A stretch of 64,000 bases of DNA from Geoglobus acetivorans (GCF_039641995.1 NZ_CP087714.1:1240001-1304000); one strand, 5' to 3'. Positions 17,888-27,536 are shown, counted from the first letter of the stretch. Notes: generated by a model not told the origin, from the sequence alone. A program made the numbers and translations.

Positions 17888-18196
17888 TTGAGGGCAGAGG
17901 AAATTGAAAGACGTTTGAGGAAGTATCTGGAAAGAGACAGGACAGGTGTGAGGAAGAGCCTCATAAAACTGCTCATTGAGGGCAGAAAATACACGACTGG
18001 AGAAATACACGAAATGCTGAAGGATCAGGGCTTCGAGTTAAACCCGAGGGGAGTTTCAGCAATGGTTGGACTCATGAGTGCGAGACTGGGTATTTTAAAG
18101 GTGGAGATGGGAGAAAAGAATAGGTACTGTCTCAAAAGCGAGTATCTTGACTTGGTTAAGAACGTTTTGATGGAGTATGATAGCAAAAATCTATGA
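17888..18196 (+). CDS. winged-helix protein, DUF2551-like
   Basis: 102 residues starting at TTG 17888, four bases after the radical SAM stop, with GGTGAGG as ribosome binding site. The middle has a winged-helix pattern: RKSLIKLLIEGRKYTTGEI, then EMLKDQGFELNPRGVSAMV as the recognition region, then a wing (GILKVEMGEKNRYCLK). The family (DUF2551, recalled from memory) is restricted to archaea and has no known target. Its 3' end overlaps uppS by 20 bases. Confidence 0.75.
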   Translation: MRAEEIERRLRKYLERDRTGVRKSLIKLLIEGRKYTTGEIHEMLKDQGFELNPRGVSAMVGLMSARLGILKVEMGEKNRYCLKSEYLDLVKNVLMEYDSKNL

Positions 18197-18938
18197 GCTT
18201 AGATTGTGGAGGAATGTTAGGAAGGGGGAAATTCCCAGACATGTTGCGATAATAATGGATGGTAACAGAAGGTATGCCAGAAAGAGAGGCATGCCATCCC
18301 ACATGGGTCATTTTTTTGGATCCAGGAAAGCCGAGAAGGTTCTGGACTGGTGCAGGGAAATCGGAGTCAGGGTTGTAACGCTCTACGCCTTTTCAACCGA
18401 GAACTTCAGGAGGAGCGAGGAGGAAAAGAGAAATATCTTTGATCTGTTCAGGAAGGAAATGAACAGACTCCTTGAAGACCCAAGAACGCACAGAAACCGG
18501 ATGAGGGTAAGAGTTGTGGGATACAGAGGCATGCTTCCCGACGACCTTCTTGAGGTGATTGAGCGGGTTGAGCGAAAAACTGCAGGATATGACCGATTTT
18601 TCCTGAATATTGCCTTCGGTTATGGAGGTAGGCAGGAAATAATAGACGCGGTCAGGAATATACTCCGGAAGGTCAGGGAAGGGAAAATTAAGCCGAACGA
18701 CATAGATGAGAGGTTGATATCACACCACCTCTACTCTGATAATGGTTACGAGAACGTGGATATCCTCATAAGGACCGGGGGAGAGCAGAGGCTTTCCAAC
18801 TTCCTACCCTGGCAGTGTGCCAACAGCATAACGTATTTCGTTGATGTTTACTGGCCGGCCTTCAGGAAAATAGACCTTTTGAGAGCTATAAGAACCTGGC
18901 AGAGTTTGAGGGCGAGGTATTATAAAGCAATGGTGTGA
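18177..18938 (+). CDS. uppS: cis-prenyltransferase (polyprenyl diphosphate synthase)
   Basis: Adds cis-isoprene units to make long polyprenyl diphosphates; in archaea these become the dolichyl carriers for glycosylation. 253 residues. The catalytic Asp is in AIIMDGNRRYARKRG at residue 28. Other marks: TLYAFSTENFRRSEEE, the conserved FGYGGRQEI, and the end RTGGEQRLSNFLPWQ followed by Y-F-x-D-V-Y-W-P. It overlaps the wHTH gene and is followed by the release factor gene within about ten bases. Confidence 0.93.
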   Translation: MIAKIYELRLWRNVRKGEIPRHVAIIMDGNRRYARKRGMPSHMGHFFGSRKAEKVLDWCREIGVRVVTLYAFSTENFRRSEEEKRNIFDLFRKEMNRLLEDPRTHRNRMRVRVVGYRGMLPDDLLEVIERVERKTAGYDRFFLNIAFGYGGRQEIIDAVRNILRKVREGKIKPNDIDERLISHHLYSDNGYENVDILIRTGGEQRLSNFLPWQCANSITYFVDVYWPAFRKIDLLRAIRTWQSLRARYYKAMV

Positions 18939-18948
18939 GGTGATGGTC

Positions 18949-20172
18949 ATGGATAGCAGGCTTAAATATGAATTCAGAAGAAAACTCGAGGAACTTGAAA
19001 AGTTTAAGGGTAGAGGTACCGAACTGATCACCCTTTACATTCCTCCTGATAAGAACATTGCGGATGTCTCCGCTCAGCTTAGAAATGAGCTCAGCCAGGC
19101 CCAGAACATAAAATCCAAGCAGACAAGGACGCACGTAACGGCTGGACTCGAAGCGATACTGCAAAGGCTGAAACTTTACAGAAAACCTCCTGAGAATGGA
19201 ATGGTGATCATCAGCGGAGTTATTGACCTCGGAGGTGGAAGGGAGAAGCACATAACTGAGATCATTGAACCTCCTGAACCTGTACCCCTCTACAAGTATC
19301 ACTGCGACTCGACATTCTACCTTGAACCTCTGAAAGAGATGCTGGCCGAGAAGAAGGTTTACGGGCTGATTGTGCTGGACAGGAGAGAGGCAGCGGTGGG
19401 CGTTCTCAGGGGCAAGAGAATAGAACTTCTTGCATACGCAACTTCCAACGTTCCTGGAAAGCACAGACAGGGTGGTCAGAGCAGTGTGAGGTTTGAGAGG
19501 CTCAGAGAGATAGCCATCCATGAATTCTACAAGAGAGTTGGCGACAAGGCAACGGAGGCTCTGCTTCCCTACAAGGAGGACCTGCTCGGGATTCTCATTG
19601 GAGGGCCCTCACCAACCAAGGAGGAGTTTTACGAGGGAGGTTACCTCCACCACGAGCTTCAGCAGAAGGTTATCGGGCTGTTTGACGTCAGTTATACCGA
19701 TGAAAGCGGACTATACGAACTTGTGGAAAAGGCAAGCGATGCACTGCAGGAACTCGACCTGATGAGGGAGAAGAAACTGCTGAACAGGTTCATGAAGGAG
19801 GTTATAAAGGACGGGAATGCAGCTTATGGTGAAGAAGAAGTTAGAAAGTATCTGAGCCTGGGGGCTGTAGATACTCTGCTGGTTTCTGAAGACCTGAGGT
19901 ATGAGAGGGTCAGGTACCGATGCCCTGTCTGCGGAGAGGAGAAAGAGGTAACCATAAAGGAAAATACTGATAAGGAAATGCTCTGTGAAAAGGATAACGT
20001 CAAGATGGAGGAAATCGAGAGGAAAGACGTCATTCTTGAGCTTGCCGAGCTTGCGGAGGCAAGCGGAGCTAAAGTGGAATTCATTTCAGGCGAGTCTGAA
20101 GAGGGGGCCATGCTTAAGAATGCATTTGGTGGTATTGCAGCCATTCTCAGGTACAAACCAGAGGGATGGTAA
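18949..20172 (+). CDS. prf1: peptide chain release factor aRF1
   Basis: Recognises all three stop codons and triggers peptide release. The frame opens at GTG 18940, but GAGGTGAT at 18938-18945 is a ribosome binding site placed for ATG 18949, giving 407 residues. The stop-recognition NIKS motif is at residues 53-56 and the catalytic GGQ at 175-177. Further marks are RYRCPVCGEEKEV, a C-terminal zinc-like site, and KVEFISGESEEG near the end. The stop overlaps the argS start region. Confidence 0.95.
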   Translation: MDSRLKYEFRRKLEELEKFKGRGTELITLYIPPDKNIADVSAQLRNELSQAQNIKSKQTRTHVTAGLEAILQRLKLYRKPPENGMVIISGVIDLGGGREKHITEIIEPPEPVPLYKYHCDSTFYLEPLKEMLAEKKVYGLIVLDRREAAVGVLRGKRIELLAYATSNVPGKHRQGGQSSVRFERLREIAIHEFYKRVGDKATEALLPYKEDLLGILIGGPSPTKEEFYEGGYLHHELQQKVIGLFDVSYTDESGLYELVEKASDALQELDLMREKKLLNRFMKEVIKDGNAAYGEEEVRKYLSLGAVDTLLVSEDLRYERVRYRCPVCGEEKEVTIKENTDKEMLCEKDNVKMEEIERKDVILELAELAEASGAKVEFISGESEEGAMLKNAFGGIAAILRYKPEGW

Positions 20173-21821
20173 TGTTCAGGCTGTTTTATGATGAGGTTAA
20201 AAAAGCAACCGGGATTGAAGATAAATTTCTGAGAGAAAGCGAGCATGCAGATCTTGCAAGCACAGTTGCGTTTAAACTTGCAAAAGAGCAGAAAAGAAAG
20301 CCTCAGGAAGTTGCCGAGGAGCTTGTGGAAGATTTTGAATTTTCTGGAGATTACATTGGTAAAATTGAGGTGGTCAATGGTTACATCAACTTCTTCGCCA
20401 GCGAGGAGTTTTTTGAGGATACCGTGAATGCCGTGCTGGATGAAGACTTTAAGTACGGGGGACTGAAGCTTGGAGGAGAGGTCCTTATAGAACACACGTC
20501 TGCGAACCCTGATGGGCCGCTGCATATCGGACACATTAGAAACTCCATAATTGGAGACACACTTGCCCGAATTTTCAGAAAGGCGGGCATTGATGTTGTG
20601 ACCCAGTATTATGTTAATGACATGGGAAGGCAGGCCGCAATGGCCGTGCTGGGTGTTAAACGATATGGTCTCGGCGAAGGGAAACCTGATCACGAGGTTG
20701 CAAGGGCATACATAAGGATCAATGCAGATGCTGAGGAGGACGAGAGCATAAATCAGGATGTGGAGAAACTGATGATTGAGTACGAACAGGGAAATGAGGA
20801 GGTAATCCGGCTGTTCAGAGATGTGATCAGCAAGGCTCTTGAGGGCATAAAGGAAACGCTTGAGACGCTCAATGTTGAGCATGATGGATATGTATGGGAA
20901 TCAGAGTTCATCAGGAATGGCTATGTTGACAGGATCTTTGAAATGCTTGAGGAAAAAGGGTTGCTTGAGCATGATGGAGTTCATTACATTGACATGAAGA
21001 AGTTCGGGTTTGACAAGGATGTTATACTCAGGAGGGAAAACGGGACAACTCTGTACATAACAAGAGACCTGGCATACCATCTCTGGAAGAATGAAAATTA
21101 TGAGAGGTTTGTGAACATACTCGGAGCGGATCACAAGCTCATAGCAAACCAGCTTTCAGCAGTTCTTGAAGCTATCGGGCTTAAACCTCCAGAAACTGTG
21201 TTTTTTGAATTCGTATCCCTGCCGGAGGGGTCAATGAGTACAAGGAAGGGCAAGTTCATCTCGGCGGATGAGCTTATTGAAAAGACTCTGGTTGAGGCGA
21301 AGAAGATACTGGCCAACAGGGATTTTGATGCGGAGGAGAAAGAAAGGGTGGCAAGGGCTGTGGCGGTCGGTGCACTGAGGTTTGACTTCGTCAGGGTATC
21401 GCCGGAAAAGCCCATGACCTTCGACTGGAAAAAAGCTCTGGATTTTGAGAGGCAGACCGCAAGCTACATTCAGTACACTCATGCAAGGGCGTGCAGCATA
21501 ATGCGGAAGGCAGTCGAGAATGGCTACGCTGACCTCGAATTCAGCTATGAGCACATGGATGAAGTGGAGAGGTCTCTGATTCTTCTCCTTTCGAAATTCT
21601 CGTATATGCTGGAAAAGGTCGTCAGCACCCTGAGGCCGAACGTGTTTGCCGAGTACGTTATGGATGTAGCAGAGAGATTCAATGATTTCTATCACAGAAA
21701 TCCTGTTCTCGTTGAGGACAGTCATCTGAGGATGCACAGGCTTGCCATTGTTGATGCCACGAGGATCGTGCTGAGAAATGGTCTCGAGCTTCTTGGAATT
21801 GAGGCTCTGGAAAGGATGTAG
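20166..21821 (+). CDS. argS: arginyl-tRNA synthetase
   Basis: Charges tRNA-Arg. 551 residues, class I. The N-terminal Add1 domain occupies about 1-90; the HIGH-type motif is in NPDGPLHIGHIRNS at about residues 114-127; YYVNDMGRQAA is conserved. The KMSKS-type loop reads GSMSTRKGKF, near residue 355. The C-terminal anticodon-binding helices include TASYIQYTHARACSI and end LGIEALERM. It overlaps prf1 by seven bases at ATG 20166; ATG 20172 is an alternative. Last gene of the lysS-argS run. Confidence 0.95.
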   Translation: MVMFRLFYDEVKKATGIEDKFLRESEHADLASTVAFKLAKEQKRKPQEVAEELVEDFEFSGDYIGKIEVVNGYINFFASEEFFEDTVNAVLDEDFKYGGLKLGGEVLIEHTSANPDGPLHIGHIRNSIIGDTLARIFRKAGIDVVTQYYVNDMGRQAAMAVLGVKRYGLGEGKPDHEVARAYIRINADAEEDESINQDVEKLMIEYEQGNEEVIRLFRDVISKALEGIKETLETLNVEHDGYVWESEFIRNGYVDRIFEMLEEKGLLEHDGVHYIDMKKFGFDKDVILRRENGTTLYITRDLAYHLWKNENYERFVNILGADHKLIANQLSAVLEAIGLKPPETVFFEFVSLPEGSMSTRKGKFISADELIEKTLVEAKKILANRDFDAEEKERVARAVAVGALRFDFVRVSPEKPMTFDWKKALDFERQTASYIQYTHARACSIMRKAVENGYADLEFSYEHMDEVERSLILLLSKFSYMLEKVVSTLRPNVFAEYVMDVAERFNDFYHRNPVLVEDSHLRMHRLAIVDATRIVLRNGLELLGIEALERM

Positions 21822-21933
21822 AGCCTGCACCATCTTTATTTACTGTTTTTTGTAGCTCATTTTCCTTTCAGGTTCACTGCAGTTAAAGAAACCTTTATCT
21901 GCTCAGCGTTTTGAAAACCTTTCAGGTGGTTCT

Positions 21934-24150
21934 GTGCAGCGGAGTGTTCAGGTGTCTCTGAGCAGAGATCTTTCTTTTTTTGACATAACAATGATCGGAA
22001 TTGCCGGGATGATAGGTGCCGGTATTTTTGCTTTAACGGGCATAGCAGCTGGAATTGCTGGGCCTGCAATACTGTTCGCTTTCCTTCTCAACGGGCTCAT
22101 TGCGACGCTCACAGGCCTGGCGTACGCAGAGCTCGGCTCATCTCTCCCTCAGGCTGGAGGAAGCTACCTCTGGATAAAAGAAGCGATGGGCAAGTTTCCG
22201 GGATTTCTTGCAGGCTGGGTTGACTGGGCGGCCCATACAATCGCCTGTGCTCTTTACGCAGTCACGTTTGGAGCATTCTTTGCTGAACTTGTTATTGGTT
22301 TTGCAGGCATTTCCCTTCCGAGGCCAGCTCTGGCAAAACTCTCTGCTTTTTTGATGATCACCTTTCTTGCCTACGTCAATTACAAGGGTGCCAAAGAGAG
22401 CGGAAAGCTTGGCGGAATAGTGACCATCTTAAAGGTTATGATTCTGGTGGTTTTCGCGTTGTTCGGCATTTACAAAACATTCACGTACCCTGACTGGGTG
22501 GGGTCTTACACACCGTTCATGCCTAACGGAGTGTCGGGAGTTCTCGCGGCCATGGGTCTCACGTTCATAGCGTTCGAGGGCTTTGAGATAATTGTTCAGA
22601 GCGGAGAGGAGGTTAAGAATCCGGAGAGGAACATTCCGAAGGCCATAGTTGTCTCACTCTGGACTGCCGTCGCAATTTACATTCTGGTTGCATTCTCTCT
22701 GCTTGGAGCTGTGAAGGCAGAAGAACCGAGCTGGATGTTTCTCGGGAAGCTTGCTGAACTCAGTCTTGTGAGGGTTGCTGACGGAATAATGCCCTTTGGG
22801 GGCTACATGATTCTGGCGGGAGGTATAATCTCCACGATAAGTGCCATGAACGCAACGATTTATTCATCCTCGAGAGTCGTGTTTGCGTTAAGCAGAACCG
22901 GCTACCTCCACAGAATTTTTTCAGACATAAATCAGAAGACCAGAACCCCCCATTACGCAATATTTTTCAGCTACCTTATTGTTGCTGTCTCTTCTCTGGC
23001 ACCTATTGAAACCGTGGCGTCTGCTGCAAGCTTCATGTTCATAATTCTGTTCATCCTTGTCAACCTGTCCCTCGTGGTTCTCAGACTGAGACGTCCGGAT
23101 ATAAAGAGGAGCTTTAAACTCCCTCTGGCCCACGTTCTGTCCATTGTGGCAATAGTTTCCCAGCTTGTGGTTTCATACTATCTGATAACTCAGCTGGAAC
23201 ACGGCCTGCTTGTATTTGCCATAACGCTTGCCTGGATATTCCTCGGGGCATTTGTTTATTTTGCATATTCTGAAAAAGAGATGGAGAAGAGAATTCAGGA
23301 GGAACTTGTTACCGTTTACTCAGAAGCTCCCGTTGAAAGAAAGGAGTTTACGATTCTTGTACCTGTTGCAAATCCGGTTATAGCAAAAAAGCTTGTCAGG
23401 TTTGCTGAGATTGTCGCCAGGCAGAGGGATGGGGCTGTAATCGTTATGAGTGTTGTTAAAGCTCCAATGCAGACACCACCTTCTGCACTGAGGAATGAGG
23501 TTAAGGAGGCGAAGGAACTCGTTGAGAACCTCATATCTGGCCTCACTGTACCCTCTGGAGGGGTTGTTAAGGTCGGACACAATATTGCTGAGGCTGTGAT
23601 AGCTGCTGCGGAGGAAGTCGATGCGGATCTGATTGTCATGGGCTGGAGAGGAAGGACGTTCAGAAAGGACGCGGTGCTGGGCAGCACGATTGACCCTGTC
23701 CTGATGAAGGCTGCATGCGACGTCATCGTCGTCCGCTTTGAGTATGGCGAGCACGTCCCCGACTTCAAGACGATTCTCATCCCGGCTGCCGGTGGCCCGC
23801 ACGTCGAACTCGCCTGCGAAATAGCAGGAAACATTGCGAGGGAAAGACACGGGATGGTAAAGCTGATTCACGTTGGTAGATCTGCTGAGGAGAGGAAAAA
23901 GGCGGAGAAGGTGTTTGAAAAGCTCGTTGAAATGCTTGAGGGTATAGATGTTGAGACGGAGTACGTGGTGGACAGCGATCCTGCCCTGAGAATTGCCAGA
24001 GAATCTGAAAAATTTGATCTGACAATTATAGGGGCGAGCGAGAGGACCTTCCTGTACAACTTTCTGAGGGGTCTGTTCCCCGAAAAAATAATTGAGAACA
24101 CTGACAGATCTGTGGCCGTAACGAGAAAATGGGTGAGGTTCGTTAAGTGA
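21934..24150 (+). CDS. APC-family amino acid transporter with two USP domains
   Basis: 738 residues starting at GTG 21934. The first 430 or so form the transporter, with about twelve hydrophobic segments; the first holds the substrate motif GIAGMIGAGIFALTG. The remaining 270 residues hold two universal stress protein domains: one from about 467 (EFTILVPVANPVIAKKL to GWRGRTFRKDAVLGSTID), which has the G-x2-G-x9-G-S/T ATP signature, and one from about 610 (DFKTILIPAAGGPHVEL to ASERTFLYNFLRG), where that signature is degenerate. The cytoplasmic USP pair probably senses ATP or AMP and gates transport. The stop directly abuts the convergent mcm stop. Confidence 0.88.
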   Translation: MQRSVQVSLSRDLSFFDITMIGIAGMIGAGIFALTGIAAGIAGPAILFAFLLNGLIATLTGLAYAELGSSLPQAGGSYLWIKEAMGKFPGFLAGWVDWAAHTIACALYAVTFGAFFAELVIGFAGISLPRPALAKLSAFLMITFLAYVNYKGAKESGKLGGIVTILKVMILVVFALFGIYKTFTYPDWVGSYTPFMPNGVSGVLAAMGLTFIAFEGFEIIVQSGEEVKNPERNIPKAIVVSLWTAVAIYILVAFSLLGAVKAEEPSWMFLGKLAELSLVRVADGIMPFGGYMILAGGIISTISAMNATIYSSSRVVFALSRTGYLHRIFSDINQKTRTPHYAIFFSYLIVAVSSLAPIETVASAASFMFIILFILVNLSLVVLRLRRPDIKRSFKLPLAHVLSIVAIVSQLVVSYYLITQLEHGLLVFAITLAWIFLGAFVYFAYSEKEMEKRIQEELVTVYSEAPVERKEFTILVPVANPVIAKKLVRFAEIVARQRDGAVIVMSVVKAPMQTPPSALRNEVKEAKELVENLISGLTVPSGGVVKVGHNIAEAVIAAAEEVDADLIVMGWRGRTFRKDAVLGSTIDPVLMKAACDVIVVRFEYGEHVPDFKTILIPAAGGPHVELACEIAGNIARERHGMVKLIHVGRSAEERKKAEKVFEKLVEMLEGIDVETEYVVDSDPALRIARESEKFDLTIIGASERTFLYNFLRGLFPEKIIENTDRSVAVTRKWVRFVK

Positions 24151-26247
24151 TCAGTAATTGTGGACAACTCTGTAGTGGTCTGGCCTCGGGCAGTATATCT
24201 CTCCTCTTTCTCTCATTTTTATCAGCAGTTCTCTTGTTTTGACTTTGTCTATTCCCTGCTTCTCAGCCTCATCGAAAATCTGTTCCTCCGGGACTCCCTT
24301 CTCGTACTCCTTTTCAAGCTCCTCGATTATCTTTTTCAGGACCATTATTCTGTCTCTCTGTGTTTTTGATGTGCCGGAATACGCATAGTCTATGTCGATC
24401 TCTCCTGTCTCAGGATCCATTGCTATCTGTTCAAGGCTCTTCCTTATTATTCTGATTACTCTCTCAACGTCCTCTACCTCGACTCTGTCGGAAAGTCTGA
24501 TTCTTGCAGATGCTTCGGCAAGCCTTATAAGTGCCTCAAGCTGCCTTGCTGTTATCGGAACGGGGGAATTTTCCTTGGCTTTTCCCCTCATTCCCACGTA
24601 GAACTCAACTATTCTTCTCTCAGCTTCCTCTGTCAATACCGGAAAAACTGTCCTTTTGGCGTAGGCAACGTATTTCCTGAGCAGATCGGGCTCTATTGCC
24701 GGTGTAACCTTCTGAATCTCAGCTTCAAGACTCTGTCTTGTGTATTCGCTTGAAACATTCTTCATTTTTTCGAGCTTTTCCCCGAGTTTGTGGGTTTTCA
24801 GTATGTGGGTGGCAAGGGCTTTGTCCCTTTCGACGTCGGGGTCATCTGTAAGGACGAAAGTCAGGTCAAATCTGGACATGAGGGTTGGAGATAGATTTAT
24901 CTGTTCGGCTATTGGCTGATATTTGTCGAATCTACCATACTTTGGGTTTGCAGCTCCGAGGAGGGCACATCTTGCCTTCAGGACGGCATTGATGCCCGCC
25001 TTTGCAACGCTGATCGTCTGCTGTTCCATTGCCTCGTGCAGAGCGCTTCTGTCTTCAGCTCGCATCTTGTCTATTTCGTCCACCAGCGCGATACCCTTGT
25101 CTGCAAGAACGAGCGCACCGGCTTCAAGGGTCCACCTGCCATCGACCTCATCTCTCACAGCAGTTGCCGTCAGTCCGGCTGTCGTTGTTCCCTTTCCTGT
25201 GGTGTAAACACTTCTCGGCGCAATCCTGTGAACATACCTCAAAAGCTGAGACTTTGCAACTCCCGGGTCTCCCACGAGGAGGATGTGGATATCTCCTCTG
25301 ATCTCCGTTCCATCCGGGAGCCTTTTGGGCACACCTCCAAAAAGCTGGAGAGCTATTGCGAGCTTTATGTCCTCGTATCCGTAAATCGAGGGTGCGATAC
25401 TACCGACTATTTTTTTGTAGATTCCCTCGTCCTCAGCAAGTTCCAGAATTTTCTTTTTGTCCTCTTCCGTTATCTCGAATTCTTCGTACTCCTGCTGCAG
25501 AATCTCTATTGAATTTCCCTCGATGAAGAGATCCATGTGGGTCAGCTTTTTCATCCCCTGGCCTCTCGGATTGGCCCTTACGATGCCGTTTATCACCACT
25601 CTGTCACCGGGGTTTATGATTCCTGAAATATCTCCCTCCAGGTAAACGTCGATGCTCTGCGGCTGTTCTCCACCCTTCAGATTTTCTGGATATTCCTGGA
25701 TTTTTATTCTCTGGCTGTCTATAAGCACGCTCTCTTCTGGCACAAACGTGAAGCGTTTGGATTTGCACGCTGGACACTCGTAAGGGGGCTTCAGAACACC
25801 CTCTTCCTGATATACTCTGACCTTCTTGCCGCAGTTGCCGCAGAAGTATGCTGCCTCAACGATTTTAGGCCTTACTTCCGTAACCTTTCTCACTATTCCC
25901 TCTATTGCCACGAACTTGGATATGTGCTCTGCTCTCAGGTCTCTTATCAGAATTCTCCTTGCGAGCGGGAGGTTGAAAAATCTGGGAATGCAGTTCTCGA
26001 GTTTAACATCGTAAATGTTGTCTGTAAGCTCAATTCCTCTTCTGGCATCGTCGATTACCTTGTCTGGATTTGAAAAAAGCTCCTCTGCAAGAGTACCCTC
26101 CTTGAAGATTGTGAGGTGTGACAAGACATCCACGTTTATGCTTCTGACCCCAAAACTCCCGGTTGAAATTCTCCCGGCTATTTTGTTAAGTTCATCCTGG
26201 TAGTAATTCTGAAAGAACTCTCTCCAGATTGCGGGACTGCTCAGCAT
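24151..26247 (-). CDS. mcm: replicative DNA helicase MCM
   Basis: Hexameric 3'-5' helicase of the replication fork. I place the start at ATG 26247 (698 residues); the open frame extends 23 codons further upstream with no family likeness. The N-terminal domain has a zinc site (CGNCG and CPACKS). The AAA+ core shows Walker A GDPGVAKSQLL, Walker B ALVDEIDKM and the arginine finger LMSRFDL. The C-terminal winged helix includes KQGIDKVKTRELLIKM. No split or intein is seen. Confidence 0.96.
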   Translation of the reverse strand: MLSSPAIWREFFQNYYQDELNKIAGRISTGSFGVRSINVDVLSHLTIFKEGTLAEELFSNPDKVIDDARRGIELTDNIYDVKLENCIPRFFNLPLARRILIRDLRAEHISKFVAIEGIVRKVTEVRPKIVEAAYFCGNCGKKVRVYQEEGVLKPPYECPACKSKRFTFVPEESVLIDSQRIKIQEYPENLKGGEQPQSIDVYLEGDISGIINPGDRVVINGIVRANPRGQGMKKLTHMDLFIEGNSIEILQQEYEEFEITEEDKKKILELAEDEGIYKKIVGSIAPSIYGYEDIKLAIALQLFGGVPKRLPDGTEIRGDIHILLVGDPGVAKSQLLRYVHRIAPRSVYTTGKGTTTAGLTATAVRDEVDGRWTLEAGALVLADKGIALVDEIDKMRAEDRSALHEAMEQQTISVAKAGINAVLKARCALLGAANPKYGRFDKYQPIAEQINLSPTLMSRFDLTFVLTDDPDVERDKALATHILKTHKLGEKLEKMKNVSSEYTRQSLEAEIQKVTPAIEPDLLRKYVAYAKRTVFPVLTEEAERRIVEFYVGMRGKAKENSPVPITARQLEALIRLAEASARIRLSDRVEVEDVERVIRIIRKSLEQIAMDPETGEIDIDYAYSGTSKTQRDRIMVLKKIIEELEKEYEKGVPEEQIFDEAEKQGIDKVKTRELLIKMRERGEIYCPRPDHYRVVHNY

Positions 26248-26364
26248 GGTATCTACCTGTGTGAGGGGACGGAGTATTAATCGATTGTGGATGCATAATT
26301 TTATAATAAGCCCCAAATTAATATGAACGAAAATCTGGCAGACTCGGTTTCATAGCATTTGCAT

Positions 26365-27096
26365 TCATTCGAAACCTCTGAGGAATGCTCTCACGTTTTT
26401 CCCGAGAACCGCATGATTGTACCCGCCTTCAAGCACCGCAAATCTTCTGCCATCGCACCGATCCTCGGGATACTCCTTCAGTATTTTGCCTATCTCTGTG
26501 TAGTCCTCCCTGTCGAGAATACCTCCCCAGTCCTCTTTTGCTCGATCGAATCCGGCAGAAGCGGCAACAATATCGTATTCAGCGCTTTCAAGAAACTCTG
26601 CAATGCCGTTAACATCTCCACCTTTCATGTGAAAGTAACTCACCCTTTCATCATCCCTGAATGTGTTCGCAGTTCCATCACCAAAATGCAGGTCGAAGTC
26701 CACGACTGCTGCTCGCTCTATCTTTTCCCGGATGGTGAGCTTTCTCACTGCTATTGCAATGTTGTTGAAATAGCAGAAACCCCATGAGCTGTCGGGGCTT
26801 GCATGATGGCCTGGAGGGCGTACGGCGGCAAAAGCCGGCTCTTCAAATGCAATCTCCGAGGCAAGAATTGCCCCACCCGCTGCCAGTATAGCCACATCGT
26901 AAACTCCTGTTTCGTTCCTGACCCACTCATAATGCCGTTCGGTGTGGACAAGAAGAATGTCTTCTTTTTCAGCCTTTTCAGGCTCCACGATCTCGTAGTC
27001 TTTCAGTTCGCTTATTATTGCTTCCATTCTACCCTCTTCAGCAGCGGGGTCTGCAGTGTAGACTCTGTAAAATTCGGGGTGAAACACGATTTTCAT
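26365..27096 (-). CDS. histone-deacetylase-fold hydrolase
   Basis: Zinc amide hydrolase of the HDAC/acetylpolyamine amidohydrolase superfamily. Only 243 residues; most members exceed 300. Core motifs are present: RPPGHHASPDSSWGFC with the tandem catalytic histidines, FNNIAIA, the zinc site DFDLHFGDGTANTF, SAGFDRAKEDWGG with the second zinc Asp, and LEGGYN. The zinc motif reads Asp-x-Asp-Leu-His-Phe-Gly where relatives usually have His-His-Gly. Loops appear shortened rather than domains lost. Substrate unknown; candidates are acetyl-lysine on Alba-type proteins or acetylpolyamines. Divergent from the zinc-ribbon gene. Confidence 0.85.
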   Translation of the reverse strand: MKIVFHPEFYRVYTADPAAEEGRMEAIISELKDYEIVEPEKAEKEDILLVHTERHYEWVRNETGVYDVAILAAGGAILASEIAFEEPAFAAVRPPGHHASPDSSWGFCYFNNIAIAVRKLTIREKIERAAVVDFDLHFGDGTANTFRDDERVSYFHMKGGDVNGIAEFLESAEYDIVAASAGFDRAKEDWGGILDREDYTEIGKILKEYPEDRCDGRRFAVLEGGYNHAVLGKNVRAFLRGFE

Positions 27097-27187
27097 AATG
27101 TTGATCTGCTCTTGTGTTTACTAAACCTTTCCCGATAACCTTAACGAAAACGAAAGTGTTATCTAACTTTCTCCACGTTTCAAGGTC

Positions 27188-27436
27188 ATGACCTGGCTTT
27201 CAGAGCTTGTCGGCTCTGAAGAGGTTTCTTCTATTGAGCTTCTGAAGTGGTTCAGGGATAATTCGAGGGGGGTTGCATGCACGAGATGCGGGGCAGACTT
27301 TGAAAAGGTTGTGTGGTATCTTGATTACAGGGACGGGGAAGATATAAAGGTGAAGGACAGAGGAAATGTCGGAGTATTTGTTGTTTGCTGCGCCTGTGGA
27401 AAGGAGATCCCGATCAAAGAACTGTTCGGTAACTGA
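27188..27436 (+). CDS. small zinc-ribbon-like protein, unknown
   Basis: 82 residues, not recognised. Two Cys-x2-Cys pairs (ACTRCGADF near residue 35 and CCACGKEIP near residue 69) are separated by a beta-rich stretch with charged turns, as in a zinc ribbon. The first 30 residues are helical (LSELVGSEEVSSIELLKWF). It stands alone between two divergent or separate promoters, so its partner is unknown. A role in nucleic acid or protein binding is only a guess from the zinc ribbon. Confidence 0.65.
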   Translation: MTWLSELVGSEEVSSIELLKWFRDNSRGVACTRCGADFEKVVWYLDYRDGEDIKVKDRGNVGVFVVCCACGKEIPIKELFGN

Positions 27437-27506
27437 TTGCTTGTCTTTCCCTGTTTTTTGCAGATCGGAAAACTTTAATTATTAATTCTTCACTTTTTGC
27501 GAAACC

Positions 27507-27515
27507 TCTAAATAT
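27507..27515 (+). promoter_or_regulatory. TATA box of the glycyl radical enzyme gene
   Basis: TCTAAATAT centred about 26 bases before ATG 27537, so the transcript should be leaderless. The palindrome at 27523-27533 lies between this element and the start. Confidence 0.5.
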
Positions 27516-27522
27516 GCACTTC

Positions 27523-27533
27523 ACGAGACTCGT
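27523..27533. promoter_or_regulatory. operator-like palindrome, glycyl radical enzyme promoter
   Basis: ACGAG-A-CTCGT is a perfect inverted repeat of five-base arms around one base. It lies between the TATA box and the start codon, where a bound repressor would block RNA polymerase. No regulator gene is adjacent. Confidence 0.4.
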
Positions 27534-27536
27534 TTT

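Noticed and set aside
26248-26316. 23-codon N-terminal extension of MCM
   Set aside because: Starts at a weak codon; MLSSPAIW at 26247 gives the usual length and the extension looks like promoter DNA.
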